Origin: Mercurialis annua
Taxonomy: Eukaryota > Streptophyta > Magnoliopsida > Malpighiales > Euphorbiaceae
Direction of reading: 5' to 3'
Assembly: GCF_937616625.2 (NCBI RefSeq)
Contig: NC_065574.1
Coordinates: forward strand, 54,898,052 to 54,962,051
Length of the DNA: 64,000 nucleotides
A model generated the notes under the pieces. The model was not told the DNA's origin and did no database searches. It saw nothing but the letters and a program-made list of their open reading frames with translations. Of this stretch, positions 23,747 to 35,833 are shown piece by piece; positions within the stretch are counted from its first letter, which is position 1; each line of letters opens with the position of its first letter. A program made the position numbers and the translations under genes.

Positions 23747-26700
23747 TTAGTTAGAGGATCGGTCAAATTCGCTTCTGACTTTCACATAGTTAATGGACAT
23801 AATTCCATCCTTTTGCAATTGCTTTACCACATCATGTCGCAGACGTAAATGTCTATTCTTACCATTGTAAGTCTTATTCTTTGCAATGGCTATTGCTGCT
23901 TGGAAATCACTATGCATAGACACTGAAGGAGTTGGTTTTATTCCCAAAAGAATACTCACTAAGAAGTTTTTCAACCACTCAGCCTCATTGCCAGCTAATT
24001 CCAGAGCTATAAACTCGGACTCCATAGTAGACTTGGCAATTATCGTTTGCTTAGATGATCTTCAAGCAATCGCACCTCCTCCAAGTGTAAATACATAACC
24101 ACTAGTGGATTTTGTCTCATCTGAATCAGAGATCCAGTTAGCATCACTGTACCCTTCTAGTACAACGGGAAATCCACTATATAGGATACCATAACTCATG
24201 GTTCCTCTCAAATATTTCATTAGTCTGACAATGTCATTCCAACGATCACAGTTGGGATTATGAGTTTATCTACTCAATCTGTACACAACATAAGCTATGT
24301 TAGCTCGAGAGAAATTCATCAGATGAATCAGACTCCCAATAACCTGAGCATACTCAGTTTGAGCCACATGATCTCCTCCATTCTTCATTAATTGAGTGTT
24401 AGCATCATAAGGAGTACTCACAGATGTGACATCAAAATGTCCAAACTTCTTACGAAGTTTCTCAATATAATGCTCTTGCAATAGCATAATACTATCACCA
24501 TTCCTTATGATTTTAACACCTAAAATTACATTTGCTTCACCAATATCTTTCATATCAAATTGAGAAGCAAGGATAGACTTTTTCTCATGTATTATACCAA
24601 GGCATGTACCAAAGATAAGCATATCATCCATATACCAACAAATGATGACAGACTCGCTTTCAATCACTATAGTATAAACACATTTATCGACATCAGTAGA
24701 GGAAAACTCATCACTAATCAGAACTTGGTCAAATTTCTCATGTCATTGTTTAGGAGCTTGTTTCAAATCATATAGTGATTTCAAAAGTTTACAAACTTTA
24801 TTCTTTTGTTTTGAAACAACACAACCCTCAGATTGAGTCATATAAATTTCTTCTTCTAACTCGCCATTTAAAATTGCAGTTTTAACATCCATTTGATGAA
24901 TAAAAAGTTTATGAATTGAAGTTAAGGCAATTAAAACTCTAATTTAAGCAATTCTAGTTACAGGGAAAAAAGTGTCAAAATAGTCAATGTTTGGTTTTTG
25001 AGAAAAGCCTTTTGCAATCAATCTAGCTTTATATTTTTCAATCGAATCAGGATTCATTTTTCTTTTGAAAATTCATTAACAGCCAATGGGTTTTGCGCCA
25101 TGAGGCAAATTAACTAAAATCCAAGTTTTATTTGAATCAATTTCAGTTTTAATTGCTTCTTTCCAAAAACAGACTCAGAAGAAGAAATAACGTCATTATA
25201 AGTTAAAGGTTCATTATCAAAAAAATATGTATAAAAATCATTATCAAAAGAATTTTCAATTCTTTGTCTCTTGCTCCGTCTCAACTCCTCAGTAGAGTTC
25301 ACTGTTATATTTTCAGTTTCATTTTCATTACAGTGGACATATGAGAAATTGACTCAGTTTTTAGTGGATACGCATTTTCAAAAAATTCAGCATTCTTAGT
25401 TTCAACAATTGTATTGCAATCAAATACATCACTTTTCAATACAAGGAATCTATATGCAACACTATGTTCAGCATACCCAATAAACATAAAATCAGAGGTT
25501 TTAGAACCTAATTTTCTTTTCTTAGGGTCAGGCAACATTACTTTATCTAGACACCTCCACACTTTAAATATTTCAGGTTAGGTCTATAACCTTTTCATAG
25601 TTCATAAAGTGTTTTATCAGTTTTCTTATAGGGTATTCTATTTTGTATATGACTGCTAGATAATATTGCTTCACCCCACAAGTTATCACTAGTAGAAGAA
25701 CTAACAAGTAGTGCGTTCATCATTTCTTTTAGGGTTCTATTTTTTCTTTCTGCTGCACCATTAGATTCAGGGGAATATAGAGGGGTTACTACATGTATTA
25801 TTCCTTCTTTTTCACAGTATTCATTAAATGCTATGTATTCACCTCCTCTATCAGATCTAATTCTTTTTATCTTTTTATTAAATTGGTTTTCAACTTCAGC
25901 CTTATAAATTTAAAACATATTAAATGCTTCATCTTTATTTCTTAGCAAATAAACTCTAGCATACCTAGAACAATCATATATAAAGGCCACATAATATTTT
26001 TTACCACCTCTAGTCATGGTTTGTTTTTAGATCTCTTAAATCAGTATGAATCAAACTAAGTAATTCAGATTCTCTAACAACAGAAGACAGGTTTTCTAAG
26101 TTGATTTTGTTTCAACACATATTTGACATTTATCCAGATTAGTTTTATTTATTCCATTAATTATACCAATAGATTACATTTTCTTAATATAACTAGCATT
26201 CACATGTCCTAATCTAGCATGTCATAAATTAATAGATTCAATTAAGTAAGCAGAAGAAGATGCATTCACTTTTATTACTTCAGCAACATTTAGAACAAAT
26301 AATCCCTGATTACAATAACCCTTTCCCACAAAACATTATTTTTAGTCATTGCAATCTGGTTAGACTCAAATGACATCTTAACTCCACCTTTCCCCATAAT
26401 TTCAACAGACACTAAATTAGTTTGAATTTTTGGTACATGAAGCACTTCATTCAAGGCCAATGTCTTTTCTGATCAAGCACCCTTCCTTTTTCAAGAACAG
26501 GGGCTGTTCAAGCATATCTGTTTGCACATATATGCCTGGTAGCACTAGAGTCTACCACCCAGTTTTTTACATCAACAACCAGATTCACTTTCGAAATGCC
26601 AGTAGCAACAATATCATCTCCTTCGACCAAATTTGCATTTGGCTTAAGAGGATTTCCATTTTTGATTCTATTCCTGCATTGAGATGTAAAGTGACCTGGT

Positions 26701-27098
26701 ATTCCACACACAAAACAACTACTCTTTTTCTTAAAATCAGTGGAGTTAGTTACTTTGGGCTTGTAATCAGAATTAGCTACAACAGTGGGTTTTTGGTCAT
26801 ACCTCTTAAAGTTTCCCTTGTTTTGCATCAGATTCGCCCTTGCTTCTAGTGCCTTGTTTTGGGCAGTTTTGATCTCCTTTCGGTTCGTCTCATTAATAAT
26901 GATATGTATGATCAACTCCTTGAGTGTAAGCAATTTATGCTTATGTTTAAGATTCTGCTTGTAGTCATTCCATGATTGAGGCAGTTTCTCAATCAAAATT
27001 CCAGCAACAAATTCTTGTAGAGAGTTAAACACTTTATAGGTTTTTCTTCTAAGGGCATATTTACTATAAATGTTCTCTATTTGGTGATTCTCCACCAA
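23747..27098 (-). pseudogene. copia gag-pol remnant
   Basis: Gag fragment 26508-27098 shows LPQSWNDYK and the CX2CX4HX4C knuckle CFVCGIPGHFTSQC. It continues into a protease site WVVDSSATRHIC, where the usual DSGA/DSGS has become DSSA. Integrase shows SPESNGAAERKNRTLKEMMN on the minus strand near 25720-25790, and the GKxxG-side region PDPKKRKLGSKT at 25305-25562. RT has the active-site motif YMDDMLIFG near 24620, where the family has YVDDM. RNase H shows SEFIALELAGNEAEWLKNFL and KNRHLRLRHDVVKQ. The frames are broken between all domains. Confidence 0.85.
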
Positions 27099-27115
27099 TT
27101 TTGTACTCCTTTTGA

Positions 27116-27329
27116 TGATTAGTGGATGACTCTATTTTTTCGCCCGTGGATGTACGCTTAATGCCGAACCACGTAAATTTCTTGTGTTATTTATTTATTT
27201 TACTATATTATTATTTGTTAATTAAATCTATAATTAAATACATACCGAGTGGTTTTAATTTCGCTGCGCATACTAATCCGGTCATGAACCGGTCACGACA
27301 ATTGGTACAAAAGATTCAACAATCGGTAT
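27116..27329. other. sequence abutting the truncated copia 5' end
   Basis: Read on the minus strand it contains AAATTTACGTGGTTCGGCAT and 'CATCCACGGGCGAAA', a phrase I associate with repetitive plant DNA, but the element type is unclear. It is not the copia 5' LTR. Confidence 0.3.
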
Positions 27330-27334
27330 CAATG

Positions 27335-28190
27335 TTACAACATGTCCCTACACTAAAAAAGTGTAAAATTCTTCCCTACACTATCGGCAACCTTCAATGT
27401 AAGTCCCTTTGTTATTATCCGTAAGAGCGTGAGATGCACACAATTGTCTCCGAGACTGGTTGTATTTAATTGCTTCATAAATTGTTAAATACTGACACCT
27501 CAGCAATAGTTAGGAAAAAATATAAACTAATTTTGAGGACCTTTTCATATAGTTTCCCATTAATTCTACCTTCCTCCCATAAATCCAACTTCTCGTCTTC
27601 CTTCTGCTACCCCTTCTGCAATTTAAAATTATGCGAAAGATTAAACTTTTAGTTGACAAATGTAATTATCTGAGATGAGCATCTTTATCTTTTTTCATGC
27701 ATTTAATTTTATGGTGTTTAGCACTTTTAATGATTATTAATGAATCAATTTGGTGTGTTCAATTTAGTTTAAATCTAGATTTTTATTGATTACAATGACT
27801 AAAAAAAGTGCTTGTGATTTGTTATTATGTTTGATTTAGTTATAGGGTGCTTAATTTTGTTATTGTTTTACTGGAAAATCAATTGCAATATTTTAAAACT
27901 GGATTTTTGAGAAGCAGCGGTGGCGGAGTTAAGCTGGTTGGTGTGGTTTTTAGGGGGGGGGGGGGGGAATAATTTGGAGAGGAGATGATGTGTAATAAAA
28001 TTGGGCCCGCTTAATTGAATTATTGTTCCATAATTATATATATTATTGTCACGTAAGCCATTATATGGTTGTATTTTGAATTGTTTTGACGGAGTTTGAT
28101 GTTGCTGTGACAAAGGGTCTTATATTGATGGTTCCTGATAGTGTATGAAGAATTTTACACTTTTTAATGTAGGAACTTATTCTGCAAAAA
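27335..28190. mobile_element. TIR element of about 0.85 kb, boundaries approximate
   Basis: Left arm TGTCCCTACACTAAAAAAGT..., continuing GTGTAAAATTCTTCCCTACA, is mirrored on the right arm (reverse complement TTCCTACATTAAAAAGTG, then GTGTAAAATTCTTCATACA and AAGACCCTTTGT). The TIRs are about 75-80 bases with mismatches. No convincing target-site duplication was found. It contains a 15-G run at 27953-27967. No transposase. Confidence 0.6.
27953..27967. repeat. poly-G tract (15 G)
   Basis: Uninterrupted run of 15 guanines inside the TIR element; prone to slippage and possibly to assembly error. Confidence 0.9.
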
Positions 28191-28234
28191 AATTATAGTG
28201 CATGAACCTAAATATGTCTTTGGCCAATCTTTAG

Positions 28235-28372
28235 GTATGTTGTATATATATATGTACATATATAGGTATATGTATCTATGTATACACACACACATAAATA
28301 TACATATATATACACACACAACATACATAGACATACACATATATACACATACATATACATATTATTTTTTAC
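28235..28372. repeat. TA/CA/TACA-rich simple repeat
   Basis: Purine-pyrimidine alternating low-complexity DNA built from TATA, TACA and CACA words. It makes an open frame (28198-28428) of Tyr/Ile/Thr-His words that is not a gene. Confidence 0.85.
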
Positions 28373-28449
28373 GAGGAATAAAAAGATATATTATTATTTG
28401 TTATTTAGTAAAACAAATTAAAAGTTGAATAAAAAATTTGAACAAAGGG

Positions 28450-28775
28450 TCAACACAACCCTCAATCTTGTATCTCGAGGTCAAATAAGTTCATTCTAAT
28501 TTTTTTCGATCAATTATATCTTCAAATTTGTGTTTTTAGGTCAAACAAGTCATTTTCATTTTATCAATCAATTAGGTCCTCAAACTCTTTTAATTTAAGT
28601 TAAGTAATTCATGATGTGTGACTTACTTGACCCCGAGACGCAAGTTTGAGGATTTAATTGACTAAAAGAGTTTGAAGTAACTTATTTGACCCAAAACATA
28701 AGTTTGAATATTTAATTTACTAAATAAGTTAAAAGTGATTTATTTGACCTAATGACACAAATTCGACGGCCGCGT
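28450..28775. repeat. foldback element
   Basis: The left half contains GGTCAAACAAGTCATTTTCA and 'CAATTAGGTCCTCAAACTC'; the right half has their approximate complements (GAGGATTTAATTG, AGTAACTTATTTGACC). The two halves can form a long imperfect hairpin. Target duplication not resolved. Confidence 0.5.
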
Positions 28776-28800
28776 TGACTTTTTCTTTAAATATTTTAGA

Positions 28801-29000
28801 GTTAATTGCAAAAAAAAAACATGAATTTTGGCATGGTTTGTAGTTACAACACGAATTTTAAAACTTGACAAAATTAGTCACCAACATTTATATTTTGAAA
28901 TATCAAAATACCAAGTATTTTTCAGTTGAAAAACGCTGATGTAACTACCGGAACAATGTATAATTCACACGCGCGTGCATGTCTGTTTGTGTTATCTACA
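28801..29000. repeat. MITE-family fragment (GTTAATTGCAAA type)
   Basis: Begins GTTAATTGCAAA and includes AATTAGTCACCAACATT and 'CGCTGATGTAACTACCGGAACAATGTAT' broken into words shared with 20988-21430 and 52733-53022. The right end is not seen, so this copy is partial. Confidence 0.5.
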
Positions 29001-29250
29001 TGTTAACATATAATTGTTTCTAATTTTTGATAATGATATCAGAAATAACATTTTTTTCTCTATACACATAAAGCTTATACTTTAAATAAATATTTCAAAA
29101 TCCAAAATAAATTTTTTTATTAGACCACTTTATTGGATTCATCATAATTGGTAGTATTTGAGTCTGAATAGATAAAAGATTCAAATAGATCTAATGTAAC
29201 TCTTAAAAATGGAAAGACAATATTATTTAAAAAACCTAACCGTCAATAGA

Positions 29251-32200
29251 TTAAGGAAGGGAAATTGGTTCCCATAATATAAGTTTTGCATCATTAGACA
29301 TTTTAATTTTAGGATTTGAGTAGCCATCATTGTCCATGTAAAAATAATGTAATACATTGCTCTTGTTCCAAAAAAAATCCCTGACAGGTTTTGGAAGCAA
29401 GTTTTCTTCCTTTTGCGTAGAAAGCCGTAACAATTCTCTTCTATACCTCTCAATGTCTCCTTTTGTTCTTTCAATAGCTTCTTCTTCTGTTATGGTCTCT
29501 TGACTATGAAATACACGTAGTGATACACTATTGTATTTACCTTGTTCGCGTTCTCTCTACAAAATTTTAGCAGTGAATTGTATATGAATTAGACTATAAA
29601 TGTAATATAAAGACCAAATGCATTCATAAGTAATTAAAATAAAGTGAACTCTTAGTACCTTGAAAGATTTGAGATCATTTAGAAGTCGTCCAACTAGGCT
29701 AACATGCTTAAATAAATCATTTATTTGTTGTCCTGTCATTATTTCTTCGGGTAAGGTTACCCCAAGAAAATAAGTTGTTATGTGACAAATTGGCCCTAAG
29801 GCTAAAGATATGTAAGCATTTTCCATGTACTCATCTAGCGACGGTGTTGCGTTCACTCTAGCCCATGCAGCTTCATTCATCATAGATTTGAGCAAGTCAT
29901 GCCACTGTAACATCAACAATGTCAGCATTGTAATATATATACTGAAAGTTTTACAAATAAAAAATGTTGTATGTGTATCTCTTACTATTTTGACCAAGTG
30001 ATGCTCAATACTTCTTCCGTGATGCTTGAACGCAATATCGTCAAGCTCTTTAATCATGCCTTCAAGTGCTAAAAAGATAATCTCAACTTGCTTCGAGCAG
30101 TATCCAATAGTTGAAGTTTCTCCCCATCTGTTAAGGGTCGATTAGAGAATGGTTAAGTATAATACTCTAAATCCATCTTTAATCATCCATACTTCTTAGC
30201 GAGTGAGCCATTTTAATCAGTGAATGAGTTTGTTTATTAGTTAGTCTCAAAGAAAAAATTTGGACAAGAATTTTTACATTTCATATATTGATTTCTGCAA
30301 CCAGAAACTCAAGGGAAAAATAAATAAAAAGTGTACCTCTGGACTAATTGAACTAAATTTTCCAATTCTTCATTAGAGCCAACAACATCAAAAAAGTCGT
30401 CAACAACAGTAGCTAGAACACAATTTTTGGTAATGGAGAGTCGAGCATCTGCCAATTCAGGAGCACAAAGAATTGCAGAGTTGGTGTAGTAGCAATTAAG
30501 TAGCATAACCCTTGCAAAATTGAGTTCCTCGAATCTGCAAATCTTAACCCATCTGCACTTATATATGTAGGTGTATCAATAAAAAAAACAAATTACTATG
30601 TCTTTTTATAGAGTTAAATATTTTTGTAGTTACCAAACTATAATTTTTTTACACAATGGTAACAAAATTATTAAAAATTATAAATTAGTTACTGAACTAT
30701 AATTTTTTTACAAAATAATTATTAAATTATAAAAAGTTACAAAAAATTATCAAAATTATAGCCTTTTTATAAAACGGTTACCGAATTACATATATGGACA
30801 AGGTAAATATGTACAATCACGCAATAAGTTGGTAACAGTTTGGTAAAAAAAATTATAATTCAGTAAATATTTTATAAAAAAGTTATAGTTCAATAACTAT
30901 TTTATAACTTTTATAGTTTGATAACTGTTTTGTAAAAAAATAATTGTTGGATGACTGCTTTACAAATTTTTATAATTTCGTAATCATTTTACAAAAAGAA
31001 AATCTAATCCGGTGATCGTAAAAATATTTAATTCTATTTTTTAATGAATCTCACAGTACCTCTCAAGATCTTGGTATTCTTTTTGATATAATGATTGGCA
31101 CATGTTATATTGTTGGATTGCGAGCGCCAATAACTCGATATTATGGTCATCAAGAATGCTGCAGATGTTAAAAGAAGTACTGATTTGTTAGATTAATTTT
31201 TTTTAATATGGCATATGTAAGTTTTAATTAATTAATAATTAGCCAATCTTACTTACCCATAACATGTTTTCAGAAGTTGAACACTACAAGTTTTCTGGTG
31301 CTCCATTTCCCACCTCATCTCAAGAAACTTTAAACTGTCATAACCATATCTCAAAGCATGACCAACCTGTGCAATTTTATATATTAATTAGGCAAACAAA
31401 AAAATTTAATTACAACATATTGTGTTAGTTGCTCTATTGTTTATTTTCATAACTTTAAAATTGAATCGCAGTAGAAGCATTATAACATAATTAAATTCTG
31501 TAACATTTATTTTACATACTTCAACACGTAGCGTAGAATCTTTAATGGCGCCCGTCAGTAGTTGTTTCTTTAAAAATGAACTTGTCCAAACTTCTAACTT
31601 CTCAAGAATTGGTTCATTTTCGTATATCATTATCTTTGAGGCCTTATATAATTCCAAAATTGTGTTTATATTTTTGAATTGTGGACTCACTGAATTGAAA
31701 AAATATTCTTCTTCAGAGAATTGTTTTAGTGCATCTACAAGAAAGAGAATATTTTTAATAATTAATCTTAAGTTTATATGAAAAATAAAATACAAAATAT
31801 TAAGTACATACCAGAAGAGACATTGTATCCTTTCAATCGTAGTAGACGAAATCCCAAAGCACAACAATTCACATCTAAATATATCTCTTCATCTCTTTGC
31901 ATCCATAATCTACGAAAATAAAAAAATAATGTTGAAAATACTTCATATTATTTATGTAAGAGCTTTAAGATGTTATCAGTTAATTACCCATATATATTAT
32001 CCAAAATAGTATCTATTTCTGTTTTGAAATATCTATCATCAATTCCTAACTTTTGAAGATTGTCTACTGCACGGAGTTGGCTATATATTTCCAGTGGATA
32101 AATTGTGGGAGCTGAAAAATCACAATAAGAGAGTTAGTTATTAAAGATAAAAGAGTTACTATTTTTTTTAAAGATTTATATCTTTCTGACTTAATTACTT

Positions 32201-35019
32201 TAAATCACAATTTTAATTATTATTTTTGGCAATGTTCCGTTGAAAAACATGTTGATGTGGACGCTAGAATATACACTGTTTCGGCGTCTAGATCCAACAT
32301 ATTAGCGCAAATTTTTTCGATGTTTCAAATTGTAAAAATTTAAAAATTGATATCTCATGTTGGAAAAATTAAAAATTCATGTTAAATTTTGCAAAGACGG
32401 TAAAGTTTATAATTTTTTTAAAAATTATTTTTAAATTGTTTACCTGCACGATTGAAATTCTTGAAGAGGGATGTTAAATAATCATAACATTGTTGATTAT
32501 GATTGTGAAACAAAGCAGCTGCTGTTGCTGACGGTGAATTAAAAAATGACCCGTTACTTCTTTGATGTATGCTTATCTCTTTCCACTTACATTTTTTTCC
32601 AAGTCCTTCTATTAAATATGCAAGATGTGACGTGTCTCCTTCTAATTCACACCTGTATAATTAAATACTATGATTATATACTATACTAAAATTTTAAATA
32701 AATTTGGATATAATATCCTTAAAATGTCAAGAAATTTCATGCATTTTTCAAAGACAATATGATTTCAGATATTCATATTTTTCACCAAAATTATAAATAA
32801 ATTTTTAAAATAAATTGTGACAATTTGATCCGTTAATTTTATAATTTATAATAAATATATCCAACCCTCAATTAGATCATATTTTTAAGTACATAAACAT
32901 TATCAAACTAAAATAAACAATGAATATTTAATCATGGTTCTAAGAAGTTGTAAGTATATTTAGTATGTGTCCAATAAATGATAAATTAAAATGACAGAAT
33001 TTTAAAATTGTGATATATGTAACAAATTCGCGATACTTGTGATTATATAAGAACATTTTATCTATAAAAAAACCATTTTACTTTTTTTTGAAATGTAGTA
33101 TCAACTGATATAATAATTACATTTTAAGAGATCAATTTGGTTTAAGCATTAGATCAATTTAGACTCTAATTCATATTCATGCTACATGATCAAAAGACAA
33201 TTATGGTTCATGAATTTTGTTAAACAATACCTTGCGATTTCATTTTCTCTCTTCTCCAACAATACATTAAGTATTTCATGATGAAAAGGAAGCTCTAATC
33301 CATATTCTATTGCAAGTTCGATCATGGCAGGAAATATAATGTCAAATCCAATTGGTGTTAATTGTCTTTCATCAACGGCAGCCCAATAATTAGCCTCAAT
33401 GAATTCTAAACCTACAAAATGGATAAAAAATTATAAAATTATAATTCATTGATACCATTCTTGTTAGGTTTAATATCACTTGATGGTAGCTAGTTTATAA
33501 AATTAAGGAAAAATAAATTAATTAACATATCTACGACTATAATTGAATTGATTAAAATATTTTTTATAGGGATAAAATTAACAGACAGGTCCATCAATTT
33601 AAAAATAATAGTATACATAGTGCATTGTGCAATTTTTAAGTGATACTTGAACTCATGACTACGGTTCAATATTTACATTTGAAGGTATACAAAAGTCGAC
33701 CGAAATCAAAAATTAAATCGAACCACAAATTCAATTTGGTTTGATTTATATTGCAATAAAAAATGTCAGTTCGGTTTTTGATCATCAATGTTTTGAACCG
33801 CATAATTGAACCAACATAACTGAACCGACCAGTTCGGTACAGTCAATTTGAAAATTACATTTTATAAATATTTCAGTTCGGTTTGATTCGATTAATAATA
33901 TTGTTTTACCTCTCTTGATGAGTGATGGGCCAAGTTTCCACTTGTGAAGAGCTAGAATAGAAGCCAAAGTAGAAGAAAGATAATCCTTAACAAGCAATGG
34001 ATGGTATGGATGATGGCACCATGATCCATCACATTGCTGATTATCCATAATCCATTCCAAGCATTTTGGAAACATTGGCTTCTGTTTTGATTCCTTAGAA
34101 GGAACCATAGCCACCCATGTTGTATCATATGATGAAACTGATAATTTAGCTTTCTCAATTATTTTGCTTCTTCTTTTCCTCTTCTCTCCTTCATCCTGAT
34201 TAATTAAACATCATGCCAATTAGATGCTAATACAAATTTTATTAATATTAATTATTTTAATATTTTGATGACATGTAACTATAACTGATTTAATCGATTT
34301 TGGGAGTTGATGTACTTTTTTATTTTTGCAGTTTGGTTACTGAATACTTTTAATGACTTCGGCAATGTGTTTAATAGATTCGACCATAAGGGTCATATAT
34401 ATACGCCTAATGTTTAGCTCAGAATAATCGATTATCTTAAGATTGGGAAAGGTGCGAATATGCCCCTTTCCCGTCAATTTATCCTACATAATAGTCGATT
34501 TGTGGTTCAATTTCCTTCCACCTCTTCATCAACCATGCAAATCGGAGATTCCTCACTCTTTTATCATCTCACTTTCTCAATTCTCTGAAATTTGAAATTT
34601 CAAAATAAAATATAGCTGCCTCATAGGCATAAATTTGCCAGATATTTCACTAAGAAATGATAGTCACGAAAACTATGTTGTTACATATTGAAGTTTGATA
34701 AATAGATTGCTAAAATGAGAAAATATGATAACCCCCAAAATCAATAATAATGATTTCAACACTTACCATAGAATTTTTTGAATTAACTATCCGTAATCGT
34801 GTAAGCTTATAAGATGTTTCTGCATATAATAAGAAAATTTTCATGAAAAAAGAGTTACTTACAATTAATAACTTATTCAGAAACAAAAAAGATTGCAATT
34901 GAAAAAATTGTAATGAACTATTAACTGTCCTTATTGAGTTGGATATATTACTTACGTGATGTTGAAGACATTTTTGGTTGACTTGCAAGTGTGAGAACAT
35001 TTCTAGGGTAAAGAGACAT
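29251..35019 (-). CDS. KS: ent-kaurene synthase-type diterpene synthase (TPS-e)
   Basis: Fourteen exons on the minus strand: 35019-34956, 34819-34767, 34195-33910, 33411-33231, 32652-32444, 32111-31988, 31909-31812, 31734-31520, 31366-31257, 31158-31060, 30552-30337, 30127-29986, 29904-29659, 29556-29251. They sum to 2349 nt, 782 aa, with all GT-AG junctions in phase, the usual size and exon number for plant KS. The class I metal motifs are intact: DDFFD (about 531-535) and NDLKSFKRE (about 675-683). The former class II site reads DVNC (about 318-321) instead of DxDD, as in other KS proteins. N-terminus is a plausible plastid transit peptide. Expected reaction: ent-copalyl diphosphate to ent-kaurene, the committed gibberellin route; a kaurene-synthase-like paralogue with another product is possible. 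The conserved GPI motif (here GPIC) keeps the isoleucine. No CPS or P450 neighbour is present. Confidence 0.92.
30605..31030. repeat. foldback MITE in KS intron 10
   Basis: Left end AGTTAAATATTTTTGTAGTT and right end (reversed) GAATTAAATATTTTTACGAT; the interior repeats ACTATAATTTTTTTACA-like words in both orientations. Target duplication not resolved. It lies within the intron between exons 30552 and 31060. Confidence 0.5.
32180..32400. repeat. MITE-family fragment in KS intron 5
   Basis: Contains CCGTTGAAAAACATGTTGAT and 'GATGTGGACGCTAGAATATA', parallel to phrases at 28920-28960 and 21095-21125. Ends unclear. Confidence 0.4.
33690..33870. repeat. GGTTCGGTT-rich hAT-like remnant in KS intron 3
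   Basis: Short repeats of TCGGTT/AACCGA words in both directions, like the interior of the hAT MITE at 38026-38543. No clear ends. Confidence 0.35.
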
Positions 35020-35094
35020 GATAGCAAGTTTCTTTGGTTGCAAGGAAGAAAGATATAGTGAGAATTGTGTGAGTATAGTGTTTAGATGTTGAAC

Positions 35095-35101
35095 TTATAT
35101 A
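35095..35101 (-). promoter_or_regulatory. TATA box of the KS gene
   Basis: Minus-strand GTATATAAG lies about 76 bases upstream of the ATG at 35019, a normal distance for a short 5' UTR in plants. Position is suggestive only. Confidence 0.5.
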
Positions 35102-35167
35102 CTTATAGAAATTAACAATGGCATTTTTATTATATGTTAGTGAGAAAAGACAAGAAATGGAACCTAC

Positions 35168-35335
35168 GGGATTTGGTCTAAATGGTAAGCGGCTTGATAT
35201 CGCGGGTTCGAATTTTGTCAATACAGAAAATTTCTGCTAGCAGACTTATCTACCATACCAGGTGAACGATGCAGATCGGATCTAAATTAGTCAGAGTGAA
35301 ACTCTGTAAATTGGATGGGCAACAAAAAAAAAAAA
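35168..35335 (+). mobile_element. tRNA-derived SINE
   Basis: Head GGGATTTGGTCTAAATGGTA resembles an A box, then GCGGGTTCGAATTTT is a B box 35 bases on. The body is followed by GGGCAAC and a 13-A tail. About 170 bp, the best-preserved SINE in the window, directly upstream of the KS promoter. A target duplication could not be fixed. Confidence 0.7.
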
Positions 35336-35513
35336 ACAGACAAAGTAAATATTAAATGGAATTGATGACTCAATTTGATGACTGCTGGAATAATTTTATT
35401 GGATTTAGAGAGGAAAATACAAAGATAACTAAGTAATAGAAATTATAAAATCCAAACAAAGTAGCCTACAAATAAAGACTAAAAGATAGCAACATAAAGA
35501 GACATTATAAATC

Positions 35514-35823
35514 GACTTAATTAGCAATTTGCCCCCCTCAACTTGTAAGTAATGGCAATTAATACGGAAATTAATTTTGTGGATAAATTAGTCATGAATT
35601 TGCATATTACGGGCAATTAGCCTCATTTTGACAATTTGCCCCTAAACTTGTAAGTTATTTGTTCCTCAATTGACAATTTGCCCCATCATATTTTAAGTTA
35701 ATTTTTCAAAATGAAGCTAATTGCCCATAATCAGCAAGTTCATGACTAATTTGCCCACAAAATTAATTTATGTGTTAATTATCCATTGCTTACAAGTTGA
35801 GGGGGCAAATTGCTACTTAAGTC
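35514..35823. mobile_element. MULE-like MITE with 10-bp TSD
   Basis: Nearly full-length inverted repeat: left GACTTAATTAGCAATTTGCC, right (reversed) GACTTAAGTAGCAATTTGCC, with arms of about 120 bases. Flanked by perfect ATTATAAATC at 35504-35513 and 35824-35833. Arms carry 'CAACTTGTAAG' and 'GGGCAATTAGC'. Confidence 0.85.
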
Positions 35824-35833
35824 ATTATAAATC

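Larger units (their letters stand above)
22514..27115 (-). mobile_element. degenerate Ty1-copia retrotransposon, 5' truncated
   Basis: Minus-strand order: gag with zinc knuckle (26508-27098), protease remnant, integrase (about 25560-26300), RT (24266-24667 and neighbours), RNase H (23747-24025), polypurine tract AAATGGGAGAT, then the 3' LTR (22514-23124). Protease-integrase-RT-RNaseH order is the copia signature. Many stops and frameshifts show it is dead. The 5' end stops near 27115 and no matching 5' LTR follows; a different TIR element begins near 27330. Confidence 0.85.

Noticed and set aside
28198..28428. Tyr/His/Thr-rich ORF
   Set aside because: Product of TA/CA simple repeats.
31545..31781. 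Plus-strand ORF in the KS region
   Set aside because: Antisense to KS exon 8 and its intron; no homology.
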